Assembly (NCBI GenBank): GCA_049889215.1
Contig: JBMHDV010000005.1
Coordinates: forward strand, 40,053-104,052
Reading direction: 5' to 3'
DNA length: 64,000 bases
Source of the DNA: UBA817 sp049889215
GTDB taxonomy: Bacteria > Margulisbacteria > Marinamargulisbacteria > UBA817
The notes under the pieces are model-generated. The model had not been told where the DNA came from. It ran no database searches and saw only the letters and a program-made list of their open reading frames with translations. Below, one piece after another: positions 26,866 to 35,278 of this stretch. Position 1 is the stretch's first letter; each line of letters opens with the position of its first letter. Position numbers and translations under genes: made by a program.

Positions 26866-27801
26866 CTATGCAGATACTAAGATTTTTTCGCAGAGTTCTT
26901 TCACGTCATTTGCAGATTTATGAAGTGCTTCTTTACTCTCATCACGAAGTTCAATTTCAACAATACGTTCAACACCATTTTTATTTAAAATAACCGGCAC
27001 ACCACAATAAACGTCATTCACGCCATACTCGCCATTAACGTAAGCACAAGCAGGAATTAAACGATTAGAATCAAGTAAAATCGCCTCAGCCATTGCAACA
27101 GCAGATGCAGATGGCGCATAATAGGCAGATCCTGTTTTTAAATACTTCACAATCTCTGCACCACCATGTTTGGTACGCTCATTGATTTTTTCAATGGTGT
27201 CCGCTGGTAATAATTGAGTGATTGGAATACCATTTACGGTTGAATACTCTGGCACTGGCACCATTGAGTCTCCATGACCACCCAATACCATTGCACGTAC
27301 ATCTTTTATTGAAACTTGTGCTTCTTCAGCGATGAAACAAGCATAACGTGATGAATCCAACACGCCAGCCATGCCAACCACACGCTCTGCAGGTAAGCCT
27401 GACTTTTTCCATGCTAAAAATGTCATGGCATCAAGCGGATTCGATACAATTACATAAATTGCATTCGGAGAACGCTTCACGGTTTCTTCTACAACACTGG
27501 TTACAATCTTAGCATTGGTTGCTAACAAATCGTCACGTGACATGCCTGGTTTGCGGGCAATACCAGCTGTAACAATGATCACATCTGAATTGTCTGTTTG
27601 TTCGTAATTATCTGCACCAATAATTTTAGTATCAAAGCCTTCAGTTGCTGCTGATTGCATCATGTCCAAGGCTTTACCTTCAGCCAAGCCTTCAACAATA
27701 TCCACCAACACCACATCAGCCAATTGTTTTTCAACAATACGTTGAGCTGCTGTTGCTCCTACATTTCCTGCTCCCACCACGGTTACTTTTTGTCGCGCCA
27801 T
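26866..27801 (-). CDS. mdh: Malate dehydrogenase, LDH-like type
   Basis: 311 residues. GAGNVGATAAQ binds NAD; RKPGMSRDDLL holds the arginines that select dicarboxylic acids, which favours malate over lactate; VSNPLDAMTF and VLGGHGDSMVP contain the catalytic Asp-His region. Converts malate and oxaloacetate. First gene of mdh-sdhC-sdhA-sdhB, joining two consecutive TCA steps. AAGGAG lies 7 nt before ATG. Confidence 0.95.
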   Translation of the reverse strand: MARQKVTVVGAGNVGATAAQRIVEKQLADVVLVDIVEGLAEGKALDMMQSAATEGFDTKIIGADNYEQTDNSDVIIVTAGIARKPGMSRDDLLATNAKIVTSVVEETVKRSPNAIYVIVSNPLDAMTFLAWKKSGLPAERVVGMAGVLDSSRYACFIAEEAQVSIKDVRAMVLGGHGDSMVPVPEYSTVNGIPITQLLPADTIEKINERTKHGGAEIVKYLKTGSAYYAPSASAVAMAEAILLDSNRLIPACAYVNGEYGVNDVYCGVPVILNKNGVERIVEIELRDESKEALHKSANDVKELCEKILVSA

Positions 27802-27881
27802 AATAATCTCCTTAGATAATAGTCAATATGAATTAATAGTATCGAATTATGTTCGATTCCGCAATTTGAATAATGGACAAA

Positions 27882-28274
27882 TTACTTTTTTAGTATTTGA
27901 GGCAATACTTTTTCACATGATCGTCCGATTACATACCCACCCATGCCAATCTGCAACAACGTCCATGCTTGCGGTGCCAATCGATGCGTTAAAAAACCAA
28001 ACGAATCGCAAACAACCATAACCAAAAAGGTAAGCATGGTAATGGGCCGCCAATTGCGTTGCAACCACGACTGGCCATTGGCTTCAGCATTCACAATGCT
28101 TGACTTGGCTTGCACCATTTGTTTTTCAACGTCCAACATACGAATTTGGACATCGGACTCTAACTTGGCCATTTCTTTTTTGATTTTAAACTTTTCTTCT
28201 TCACTGGTGTGCAATTCATCCACAATATTAGATACGGGACGAAACAACTCACCAATCATAGATGTAATTGACAT
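27882..28274 (-). CDS. 3TM holin-like protein (GTA/phage type)
   Basis: 130 residues: an N-terminal amphipathic segment, a charged coiled-coil-like helix (EEEKFKIKKEMAKLESD, about 25-60) and a C-terminal membrane part starting SWLQRNWRPITMLTFLVMVVCDSFG and ending LQIGMGGYVIGRSCEKV. This is the pattern of the 3TM holin family found in gene transfer agents and prophages. No terminase, capsid or endolysin gene is nearby, so it is either a domesticated remnant or has another membrane role. AAGGAG lies 8 nt before ATG. Separated from mdh by 80 nt. Confidence 0.75.
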   Translation of the reverse strand: MSITSMIGELFRPVSNIVDELHTSEEEKFKIKKEMAKLESDVQIRMLDVEKQMVQAKSSIVNAEANGQSWLQRNWRPITMLTFLVMVVCDSFGFLTHRLAPQAWTLLQIGMGGYVIGRSCEKVLPQILKK

Positions 28275-28352
28275 AATGATGACTCCTTTAATTTTCCTGA
28301 TAATTGTAGTTTATCATTCCATTTTTTAGTTTCGCTAGTTTAAAATATGTCT

Positions 28353-28931
28353 ATGATTATTCATGGTTTATTTTTAATGATTATATCCACGGCTTGCTTT
28401 GCACACGGTAATGCGCCGGTTGATTCCTTTGGGTTTACAGCAGGATTTAAACACCCCATCATGGGGCTGGACCACTTACTGGCCATGGCCTGTGTTGGCA
28501 TGATCAGTTCACGCATTGGTGGTAAAGCCGTTTGGCAAGTGCCAGCCTGTTTTGTGAGTGTGATGGCCTTGGGTTGTGTTGTTGGCTTTTATGGTGGAGA
28601 CTTTTCGATGATGGAACCAATAATATCGTTATCTGTGGCCATTTTTGGCGTGTTGTTTTTGGTGCCACGCTACCTAACCCTCACTGCCACCTTTGTAACC
28701 GTTGCAATTTTTGCCGTTGTGCATGGCTATGCCCATGGCAAAGAGATGCCTATTTTTGTATTGCCCGAAATCTACATTGCCGGCTTTTTAACCGCAACAA
28801 CGGTTATCCATGTTCTTGGCGTTGGCATTGGTGAACTAATTAATAAATTGCCACAATCCACTCGTTTAACCCAAGTTACTGGGGCGGCGTTAATGGTAAC
28901 GGGCGTGTTATTGCTTATTGGTGTAATTTAA
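28353..28931 (+). CDS. HupE/UreJ-type metal permease
   Basis: About 192 residues. A signal-like first helix (MIIHGLFLMIISTACFAHG) is followed by GLDHLLAMACVGM, the conserved HupE/UreJ core with metal-binding His and Asp, and later HGYAHGKEMP; six helices in all. Members import nickel or cobalt. The start is chosen at the second ATG (28353) because TAAAAT at 28341-28346 is exactly 6 nt before it, the leaderless spacing seen elsewhere here; an ATG at 28347 would add two residues. No hydrogenase or urease genes are in view. Converges with arsC with no gap. Confidence 0.85.
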   Translation: MIIHGLFLMIISTACFAHGNAPVDSFGFTAGFKHPIMGLDHLLAMACVGMISSRIGGKAVWQVPACFVSVMALGCVVGFYGGDFSMMEPIISLSVAIFGVLFLVPRYLTLTATFVTVAIFAVVHGYAHGKEMPIFVLPEIYIAGFLTATTVIHVLGVGIGELINKLPQSTRLTQVTGAALMVTGVLLLIGVI

Positions 28932-29270
28932 TTAACTGATGAGTTGCAAGACGTTTTCAGGCGGCCGACCAATGACGGCTTGATCACCATTTAATAAAAT
29001 GGGACGCTCCAATAGTATGGGGGCATTTTCAATAATGTCCGCCCATTCTTCAATCGAAAACTCATCGGTTCCCAGAGCCTTGTATTCGGCCTCCCCTTTT
29101 CGAACAAACTCACTCGGGTGCATGCCCAAGGCTTTGGACAATGCCACCACCTCGTCTGCGTCGATGCCATCCTTTAAATATAGCTTTACATCTACTTGAA
29201 TATTTTTTTCTTGCAACAGGGCCAATGCTTGTCGGCTTTTGCTGCAACGGGGGTTGTGGTATAAAATCAT
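28932..29270 (-). CDS. arsC: ArsC/Spx-type arsenate reductase family protein
   Basis: 112 residues with a thioredoxin fold. NPRCSKSR carries the catalytic Cys9, and LLERPILLNGDQAVIGRPP matches the cis-proline and arginine region of glutathione-dependent arsenate reductases. No other ars gene (repressor, efflux pump) is present, so a general ArsC-family reductase is also possible. The ATG lies 6 nt after a TAAACT hexamer. Part of its coding sequence recurs at 29380-29439. Confidence 0.85.
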   Translation of the reverse strand: MILYHNPRCSKSRQALALLQEKNIQVDVKLYLKDGIDADEVVALSKALGMHPSEFVRKGEAEYKALGTDEFSIEEWADIIENAPILLERPILLNGDQAVIGRPPENVLQLIS

Positions 29271-29379
29271 GGGTCCAGTTTACTTTTTTTGTTCTGAAAA
29301 TGGTAGTCTCCCAATCAATAATTAGCACAATTTAATAATTAACTTTAGTCGAGGGCCAGTAGATTCAATTTCGACACTT

Positions 29380-29439
29380 ACTCGGGTGCATGCCCAAAGC
29401 TTTGGACAACGCCACCACCTCATCGGCATCAACCCCATC
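29380..29439 (-). pseudogene. Internal fragment of a second arsC allele
   Basis: Sixty nt align without gaps to 29112-29171 inside arsC, in the same orientation. There are eight differences in seven codons: six codons are synonymous and one is Ile to Val. The fragment therefore diverged as working arsC before being stranded here. It lies 19 nt from the end of the armadillo-repeat gene, marking the edge of an acquired block. The remaining 29271-29458 sequence shows no other gene. Confidence 0.8.
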
Positions 29440-29458
29440 TTTTTATTTCTTAATTTTA

Positions 29459-32335
29459 TTAGCTGGGACTTGATTCTCTCTTTCTCTTCTTACTAGGAGT
29501 TCCTTCATCTGTTGATAAACTACCTAATAGCTCGATAGCCCAAGCTTTCAGCTGAACATCATTATTCTCAGGACCGCTTAACGTCACTAGATGACTTAAA
29601 ACCCCTGACGTAGTTGCAATTCCGTCTCTATTTCCTTTTTCTATAGATAAATTCAATAATATTCCGATAGCATAACCTTTCAGCTGAGCATCACCATTCT
29701 CAGGACCCATTAACGTCACTAGTTGAGTTATGGCCCCTGATGTAGTTGCAATTTGGGCGCGAATACCTTTATCTCCAGATAAATTAACTAATGTTTTTAA
29801 AGCAAAAACTTTCAACAATCTATCATTCTCATGACCGATTAACGTCACTAGTTGAGTTATGGCCCCTGACGTAGTTGCAATTTGGGTACGAATTTTTTCA
29901 TCATTTGATAAACTACCTAATAGCTCGATAGCGAAACCTTTCAACCGTCTATCATTATTTCCAGGACCGATTAACGTCACTAGATGATCTATGGCCTCTA
30001 CGGTAGTTGCAATTTGGGTACGAGTTTTTTCATCATTTGATAAAATACCTAATAGCTCGATAGCCCAACCTTTCAGCTGAGCATTGTCATTCTCAGGACC
30101 GATTAACGTCACTAGATGACTTAAAACCCCTGACGTAGTTGCAACTCCATCTCTATTTCCTTTTTCTATAGATAAATTAAATAATATAGCGATAGCCCCT
30201 ACTTTCAGCTGAGTATTGTCATTCTCAGGACCAATTAACGTCACTAGTTGAGTTATGGCCCCTGATGTAGTTGCAATTTGGGTACAAGTTTCTTCATCTC
30301 TTGCTAAACGACCTAATAGCTCGATAGCCCTACCTTTCAGCTGAGTATTGTCATTCTCAGGACCGATTAACGTCACTAGATGACTTAAAACCCCTGACGT
30401 AGTTGCAATTCCGTCTCTATTTTCTATAGATAAATTAAATAATATTCCGATAGCATAACCTTTCAGCTGAGCATCACCATTCTCAGGACCCATTAACGTC
30501 ACTAGATGACTTAAAACCCCTGACGTAGTTGCAATTCCGTCTCTACTTCCTTTTTCTATAGATAACTTACCTAATAGCTTAATAGCCCAACCTTTCAGCT
30601 GAACATCATCATTCTCAGGACCGATTAACGTCACTAGATGACTTAAAACCCCTGACGTAGTTGCAATTTGGGCGCGAACACCTTCGACTCCAGATAAAAT
30701 ACCTAATAGCCTGATAGCTAAAGCTTTCAGCTGAGCATCACCATTCTCTGGGCCGATTAACGTCACTAGATGACTTAAAACCCCTGACGTAGTTGCAATT
30801 CCGTCTCTATTTCCTTTTTCTATAGATAAATTAAATAATATTCTGATAGCACAACCTTTCAGCTGAGCATCACCATTCTCAGGACCGATTAACGTCACTA
30901 GTTGAGTTATGGCCACTGATGTAGTTGTAATTTGGGCGCGAACACCTTTATCTCCAGATAAATTAATCAATGTTCTTAAAGCGAAAACCTTTAGCTGAGC
31001 ATCATCATTCTCAGGACCGATTAACGTCACTAGTTGAGTTATGGCCCCTGACGTAGTTGCAATTTGGGCGCTAACACCTTTATCTACAGATAAATTAAGT
31101 AATGTTCTTAAAGCGAAAACCTTTAGCTGAGCATCATCATTCTCAGGACCGATTAACGTCACTAGTTGAGTTATGGCCCCTGATGTAGTTGCAATTTGGG
31201 TACAAGTTTCTTCATCTCTTGCTAAACGATCTAATAGCTCGATAGCCCTACCTTTCAGCTGAGTATTGTCATTCTCAGGACCGATTAACGTTACTAGATG
31301 ACTTAAAACCCCTGACGTAGTTGTAATTCGGTTACGAGCCTCTTCATCTATTGATAAACTATCTAATGCTCTTAAAGCGTAAACTTTCAAGTGTCTATCA
31401 TTATTTCCAGGACCTATTAAGTCCACTAGATAATTTAAGGCCACTGACGTAGCTGCAATTCGGTTACGAGCTTCTTCAGCTCTTGATAAACTACCTAATA
31501 GCATGATAGCGAAAACTTTCAACTCATTATTAGAATTCCCAGGACCTATTAAGTCCACTAGATAATTTAAGGCCACTGACGTGTTTGCCATGAGAGAAAG
31601 ATGCGCTTCATTATATTTAACAAGGAAACTTAGCATATTAAAATGCACCATTTTGGAATGACTATCTTCAGCGAATTGGATTCGCCTAATATAATATCGG
31701 ATGATTAATTTCTTTCTTTCAGGCGTTTGCTCACTAATCTGAGTTATTGCTTTTAGTTCTTGATTTTTACTATCTTTAAAAAATTCTTTAAGATACTTAT
31801 AGTCCAATTTTTTACAGAGCTCGGTTACAAATGTGTTTATAAATTTAAACCTTGGATCTGAATCGTTAATCATAGCAACCATAGTGGGATCTTTCGTGAA
31901 GTCCTCTATGGCACCTGTCTGCTTAAAGCTGTCATCTAAACTCTGAATTATGAACTTTTCAATAAAGCTACAAATAGTCTTACGCATTCTTGCATCATCA
32001 AGAAAGGCCGCTAAAGAGACTAACATTTCTAGCGAACGTTTAAACTTTTCAACACGTGATGGATCCTCAAAAATATCCACGTTTCCCGAAGCAACATTGA
32101 AATACTCCAAAAAACTGTCTCTATCAACTTGCAAATTTAAATCGGTCAAGTCTAAAACAATTGAATCTGAATCATCCATTAAGCCTTTTATAAGTGTTGA
32201 CTCGAAATCACTTGACGAGGCTTTGATTTCGGATTCACCTAACTTAAAAACTATTTTTTTACCGATATTAAATACTGTAATTCCAGGTTTTTTTTCTTCC
32301 ATACCACTCATTGATGCACTTATTATTTTTTTCAT
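29459..32335 (-). CDS. Armadillo-repeat protein with BTB-like N-terminus and NLS-like tail
   Basis: 958 residues. The N-terminal part (about 17-130) has the rhythm of a BTB/POZ or Skp1-like fold: VFKLGESEIKASSSDF, IVLDLTDLNLQVDRDSFLEYF and MLVSLAAFLDDARMRKTI. Sixteen armadillo-like repeats of 44 residues follow (about 249-945), consensus LVTLIGPENDDAQLKGxAIxLL. The protein ends PSKKRKRESSPS, like a monopartite nuclear localisation signal. There is no signal peptide. The start overlaps the upstream LRR gene (ATGA), and GGAGAG within that gene's last codons is its ribosome site. An ARM scaffold with BTB and nuclear features suggests an effector acting in a eukaryotic host, which is inference. 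No eukaryotic-type introns or enzymes are present. Confidence 0.8.
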   Translation of the reverse strand: MKKIISASMSGMEEKKPGITVFNIGKKIVFKLGESEIKASSSDFESTLIKGLMDDSDSIVLDLTDLNLQVDRDSFLEYFNVASGNVDIFEDPSRVEKFKRSLEMLVSLAAFLDDARMRKTICSFIEKFIIQSLDDSFKQTGAIEDFTKDPTMVAMINDSDPRFKFINTFVTELCKKLDYKYLKEFFKDSKNQELKAITQISEQTPERKKLIIRYYIRRIQFAEDSHSKMVHFNMLSFLVKYNEAHLSLMANTSVALNYLVDLIGPGNSNNELKVFAIMLLGSLSRAEEARNRIAATSVALNYLVDLIGPGNNDRHLKVYALRALDSLSIDEEARNRITTTSGVLSHLVTLIGPENDNTQLKGRAIELLDRLARDEETCTQIATTSGAITQLVTLIGPENDDAQLKVFALRTLLNLSVDKGVSAQIATTSGAITQLVTLIGPENDDAQLKVFALRTLINLSGDKGVRAQITTTSVAITQLVTLIGPENGDAQLKGCAIRILFNLSIEKGNRDGIATTSGVLSHLVTLIGPENGDAQLKALAIRLLGILSGVEGVRAQIATTSGVLSHLVTLIGPENDDVQLKGWAIKLLGKLSIEKGSRDGIATTSGVLSHLVTLMGPENGDAQLKGYAIGILFNLSIENRDGIATTSGVLSHLVTLIGPENDNTQLKGRAIELLGRLARDEETCTQIATTSGAITQLVTLIGPENDNTQLKVGAIAILFNLSIEKGNRDGVATTSGVLSHLVTLIGPENDNAQLKGWAIELLGILSNDEKTRTQIATTVEAIDHLVTLIGPGNNDRRLKGFAIELLGSLSNDEKIRTQIATTSGAITQLVTLIGHENDRLLKVFALKTLVNLSGDKGIRAQIATTSGAITQLVTLMGPENGDAQLKGYAIGILLNLSIEKGNRDGIATTSGVLSHLVTLSGPENNDVQLKAWAIELLGSLSTDEGTPSKKRKRESSPS
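29498..31591 (-). repeat. Sixteen-copy 132-bp coding repeat array
   Basis: The armadillo-like units are near-identical at DNA level over long stretches. One copy is shortened by two codons and one by one codon; the others keep 132 bp. High identity between neighbours indicates recent expansion or homogenisation by recombination. Confidence 0.9.
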
Positions 32336-33219
32336 AGTTGCTCTCCTTGTTTTAGCATTTCTAGACGAGCTAACGCTTTAACCTTTTCGTACCTTATAAT
32401 CTGGTTGGTAAGTTCTTCAGCTTCTTTTTTTGATGTAAACCCAACTTGTTCAATGAGAGTTCCAACGTCTTCTGCATCAGATATGAATTTCAGACACTCA
32501 AACTTTAGCGAGAATACGTTAATATGTATATTTTTAAAATAGGCCTCTAACGCTTTTTCTACTTTTTCTAGTATCCAAAGCTTAGCTGTTGCTGACTGCA
32601 CTTCTCCAATCACTTCCTCTATTTCTTCAAGACTTCCTTTGAGTATTGTATTTAATGCCATATTTCTTAATATCTTAGATTTTATTAGATCATCATATTT
32701 TTTCTTTTCTGGATAAAAATTAAACATTAAATCAATCTTTTCTAACGTCGTATTCTCTTCTAATAACTCTGCTATTTCTTTAACTCCTTCTGCTGTAATA
32801 CCACCCCAGCTAAGATCAATAGTTTTCAGCGACGTATTTGCCTTAAATGCCTTTACTAGTGCAATAACACCCTTATCTTTTATTTTATTAGAACTTAAAT
32901 CAATTTCTTGCAATGAGGTATTTATCTTTAAAGCTTCTGCTAAATAACAAACTCCCTCAGGCTGCAATGGATTACACGATAGATTAATCTTTTTCAGTGA
33001 GATATTCTCTCTTAACGCCTTAGCCAAGTAAACAGCCTCTTTTATTCCAATATCTTTATTAACTAGATTAATATTTTCACCCGTATCATTTTGAGCTATT
33101 TTAATGAATTGCTCTTTTAATTCATCGCGAATTCCTGAATTCTGTATTTCTTTTATTGCTACTTCTCGTGAAGAGGGTTTTAAAATTGCTCTATTTTGTA
33201 TTGCTATTGTTTTTTTCAT
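32332..33219 (-). CDS. Leucine-rich-repeat protein, shorter paralogue
   Basis: 295 residues. A conserved N-terminal segment (about 1-75) precedes ribonuclease-inhibitor-type LRRs with units like NTSLQEIDLSSNKIKDKGVIALVKAF, here shown as its cores NTSLQEIDLS and NKIKDKGV, then a conserved helical C-terminal domain (about 190-295, ILKGSLEEIEEVIGEV ... LEMLKQGEQL). The N- and C-terminal parts are nearly identical to the gene at 33216-34268 while the LRR core differs. No signal peptide. Start and stop overlap both neighbours by ATGA. Probably a protein-binding scaffold; partner unknown. Confidence 0.82.
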   Translation of the reverse strand: MKKTIAIQNRAILKPSSREVAIKEIQNSGIRDELKEQFIKIAQNDTGENINLVNKDIGIKEAVYLAKALRENISLKKINLSCNPLQPEGVCYLAEALKINTSLQEIDLSSNKIKDKGVIALVKAFKANTSLKTIDLSWGGITAEGVKEIAELLEENTTLEKIDLMFNFYPEKKKYDDLIKSKILRNMALNTILKGSLEEIEEVIGEVQSATAKLWILEKVEKALEAYFKNIHINVFSLKFECLKFISDAEDVGTLIEQVGFTSKKEAEELTNQIIRYEKVKALARLEMLKQGEQL

Positions 33220-34268
33220 AGTTGCTCTCCTTGTTTTAGCATTTCTAGACGAGCTAACGCTTTAACCTTTTCGTACCTTATAATCTGGTTGGTAAGTTCT
33301 TCAGCTTCTTTTTTTGATGTAAACCCAACTTGTTCAATGAGAGTTCCACCATCTTCTGCATCAGATATGAATTTCAGACACTCAAACTTTAGCGAGAATA
33401 CGTCAATATGTATATTTTTTAAATAGGCCTCTAACGCTTTTTCTACTTTTTCTAGTATCCAAAGCTTAGCTGTTGCTGGCTGCACTTCTCCAATCACTTC
33501 CTCTATTTCTTCAGGACTTCCTTTGAGTATTGTATTTAAGGCCTTGTTTCTTAATACCTTATCTCCAATTTCCATTTTAAGATCATGTCCGATTTTATAA
33601 TTAGAAAATATTTCAACCTCTTCCAGCAACGTATTCACATCTAATGCCTCTTTGATTGCTTTAGCTCCTATAATTCCAATTTCATTAGCTACTAGAGCAA
33701 TTTTTCTCAGTCCCCGATTCTTCTTTATGGCATCTGATAAGTGCTTAACCCCTTCATCTCCAATAATGTCAGAACCTAGTTCTATTACTTCCAAAGAACT
33801 ATTCATCGTTAACACATCTGCAAAGTGAGATGCACCCTCATTCCCAATATTATTGTAATATAGCTGAATCTCCTTTAAAGACCTATTCACCTTTAACATA
33901 TCTGTTAAGTAATTAGCTCCCTCAGGTCCTATATGCACGTCATGAAGAATCACACTTTCAAGAGACGAATTCACTTTTAAGGCCTCTGCTAAATAACAAA
34001 CTCCCTCAGCCTGCAATGGATTCCACGATAGATTAATCTTTTTCAGTGAGATATTCTCTCTTAATGCCTTAGCCAAGTAAACAGCCTCTTTTATTCCAAT
34101 ATCTTTCTTAACTAGATTAATATTTTCACCCGTATCATTTTGAGCTATTTTAATGAATTTCTCTTTGAGTTCATCGCGAATTTCTGAATTCTGTATTTCT
34201 TTTATTGCTACTTCTCGTGAAGAGGGTTTTAAAATTGCTCTATTTTGTATTGCTATTGTTTTTTTCAT
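33216..34268 (-). CDS. Leucine-rich-repeat protein, longer paralogue
   Basis: 350 residues, first gene of the coupled LRR-LRR-ARM operon. Same N-terminal segment as its neighbour, then about six ribonuclease-inhibitor-type LRRs (cores NSSLESVILHD, NRSLKEIQLYYNNIG, NSSLEVIELGSDIIG, NRGLRKIALVANEIG), then the shared helical C-terminal domain ending KQGEQL. AAGGAG lies 5-6 nt before ATG. Such LRRs are common in NLR-like and host-interacting proteins. The pair arose by tandem duplication followed by change in LRR number. No export signal of the Sec type. Confidence 0.82.
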   Translation of the reverse strand: MKKTIAIQNRAILKPSSREVAIKEIQNSEIRDELKEKFIKIAQNDTGENINLVKKDIGIKEAVYLAKALRENISLKKINLSWNPLQAEGVCYLAEALKVNSSLESVILHDVHIGPEGANYLTDMLKVNRSLKEIQLYYNNIGNEGASHFADVLTMNSSLEVIELGSDIIGDEGVKHLSDAIKKNRGLRKIALVANEIGIIGAKAIKEALDVNTLLEEVEIFSNYKIGHDLKMEIGDKVLRNKALNTILKGSPEEIEEVIGEVQPATAKLWILEKVEKALEAYLKNIHIDVFSLKFECLKFISDAEDGGTLIEQVGFTSKKEAEELTNQIIRYEKVKALARLEMLKQGEQL

Positions 34269-34482
34269 TTTTTTCTCCTTATTTCGATCAGGTCATAAGG
34301 GCAATGTTATTCAATTAATAAAGAGACTGTGTTCAATCACAGGCATGCTTACTTTATGTTGAGTTAACTGTTGAGATAATTTTTATTTAATAAAAAAATG
34401 AACTTAAAGGGTTATTTAATGTAACTTAAAAAAACAACCACATCCATTGACCCGTTATCCCAGCCCTAAGTGGTTGGGAGAA

Positions 34483-34581
34483 TCAAAGGCATGTACGAAG
34501 GTACCATAACATATTTGTGAATAGACACAGCACACACATTACGCCACCTTTAATAATTGTTTTTTTGTCTTGATTACTCAT
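34483..34581 (-). CDS. Possible 32-residue membrane peptide
   Basis: In the 526-nt gap between the LRR operon and the OsmC gene, an ATG at 34581 opens a short frame: a polar start (MSNQDKKTIIKGG) and one hydrophobic helix (VMCVLCLFTNMLWYL). There is no clear Shine-Dalgarno sequence; a GATAAT hexamer lies 8 nt upstream. The rest of the gap is A+T-rich with no other feature I can support. Confidence 0.3.
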   Translation of the reverse strand: MSNQDKKTIIKGGVMCVLCLFTNMLWYLRTCL

Positions 34582-34794
34582 CTTAAATCATTATCGAAGA
34601 AAAACTTTCGTTCTTTCATTAATTTTCAAAATCATAACAAAAGAGCTGCCACCAATCAAGTTTAAACCAACTTAATAAACAGCTTAAATCGAAGACTATT
34701 TCGCATTATATTTTAAGATTATTTAGCAAATACTCAATTGAACCTTCAGTCCTATTTTCGTTAAAATGGAATCATCACACACTAGGAGGAAGAT

Positions 34795-35226
34795 ATGTCA
34801 AATCAAGCAACCGCTATCTGGAACGGCACATTAAAAGAAGGGGCGGGTGAGCTTAGCTTACCAAAAGCAAACGTTCAAACCGCGTATGATTTTCAATCAC
34901 GCTTTGAAACGGGAAACACCACCAACCCAGAGGAATTACTCGCAGGCGCTATTTCTAGCTGCTTCTCTATGTATTTAAGTGCCCTATTTACCAACGAAGG
35001 CCTTGAAAATACACAAGTAAAAACTGTTGCCAAAGTTACCTTGGATGCAGGCCAAAAACCACCTAAAATTACGAATATTGATTTAACCGTTGAGGCACAA
35101 GCCCCATCATTATCAACCGATCGCTTTAACGCATTGGTTCAACAAACGGAAGCCGAATGCCCCGTTGCAAATTTATTTACTGGTGCAACCGTTACAACCT
35201 CATCCGCTATATTAGCCACCAATTAA
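34795..35226 (+). CDS. OsmC-family peroxiredoxin-like protein
   Basis: 143 residues. The two redox cysteines of the OsmC/Ohr family are present: Cys56 in AISSCFSMYLSALF and Cys122 in TEAECPVANLF. The N-terminal LKEGAGELSLP and NPEELLAGAISSC favour the OsmC branch. It reduces organic hydroperoxides, and adjacent sulfur-transfer genes suggest a general thiol or oxidant context. AGGAGG lies 6-7 nt before ATG. Confidence 0.9.
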   Translation: MSNQATAIWNGTLKEGAGELSLPKANVQTAYDFQSRFETGNTTNPEELLAGAISSCFSMYLSALFTNEGLENTQVKTVAKVTLDAGQKPPKITNIDLTVEAQAPSLSTDRFNALVQQTEAECPVANLFTGATVTTSSAILATN

Positions 35227-35233
35227 ACTTTAA

Positions 35234-35254
35234 GGGCGATGCACAACATCGCCC
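35234..35254. terminator. Hairpin between convergent genes
   Basis: An 8-bp perfect stem (35234-35241 with 35247-35254) with a 5-nt loop between the ends of the OsmC and E1 genes. There is no good U-run on either side, so termination may be weak or bidirectional. Confidence 0.45.
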
Positions 35255-35278
35255 CAACCTCCTCCTCAATAAAAAGTT

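Noticed and set aside
27882..28274. Prophage or complete gene transfer agent
   Set aside because: Only a holin-like gene is present; neighbours are TCA-cycle and metal-transport genes.
29498..31591. CRISPR-like repeat array
   Set aside because: Units are 132 bp, contiguous and fully coding with no unique spacers; they encode armadillo-like repeats.
29271..34268. Insertion sequence or integrase mobilising the ARM/LRR block
   Set aside because: No transposase, integrase or terminal inverted repeats found; the arsC fragment points to homologous exchange instead.
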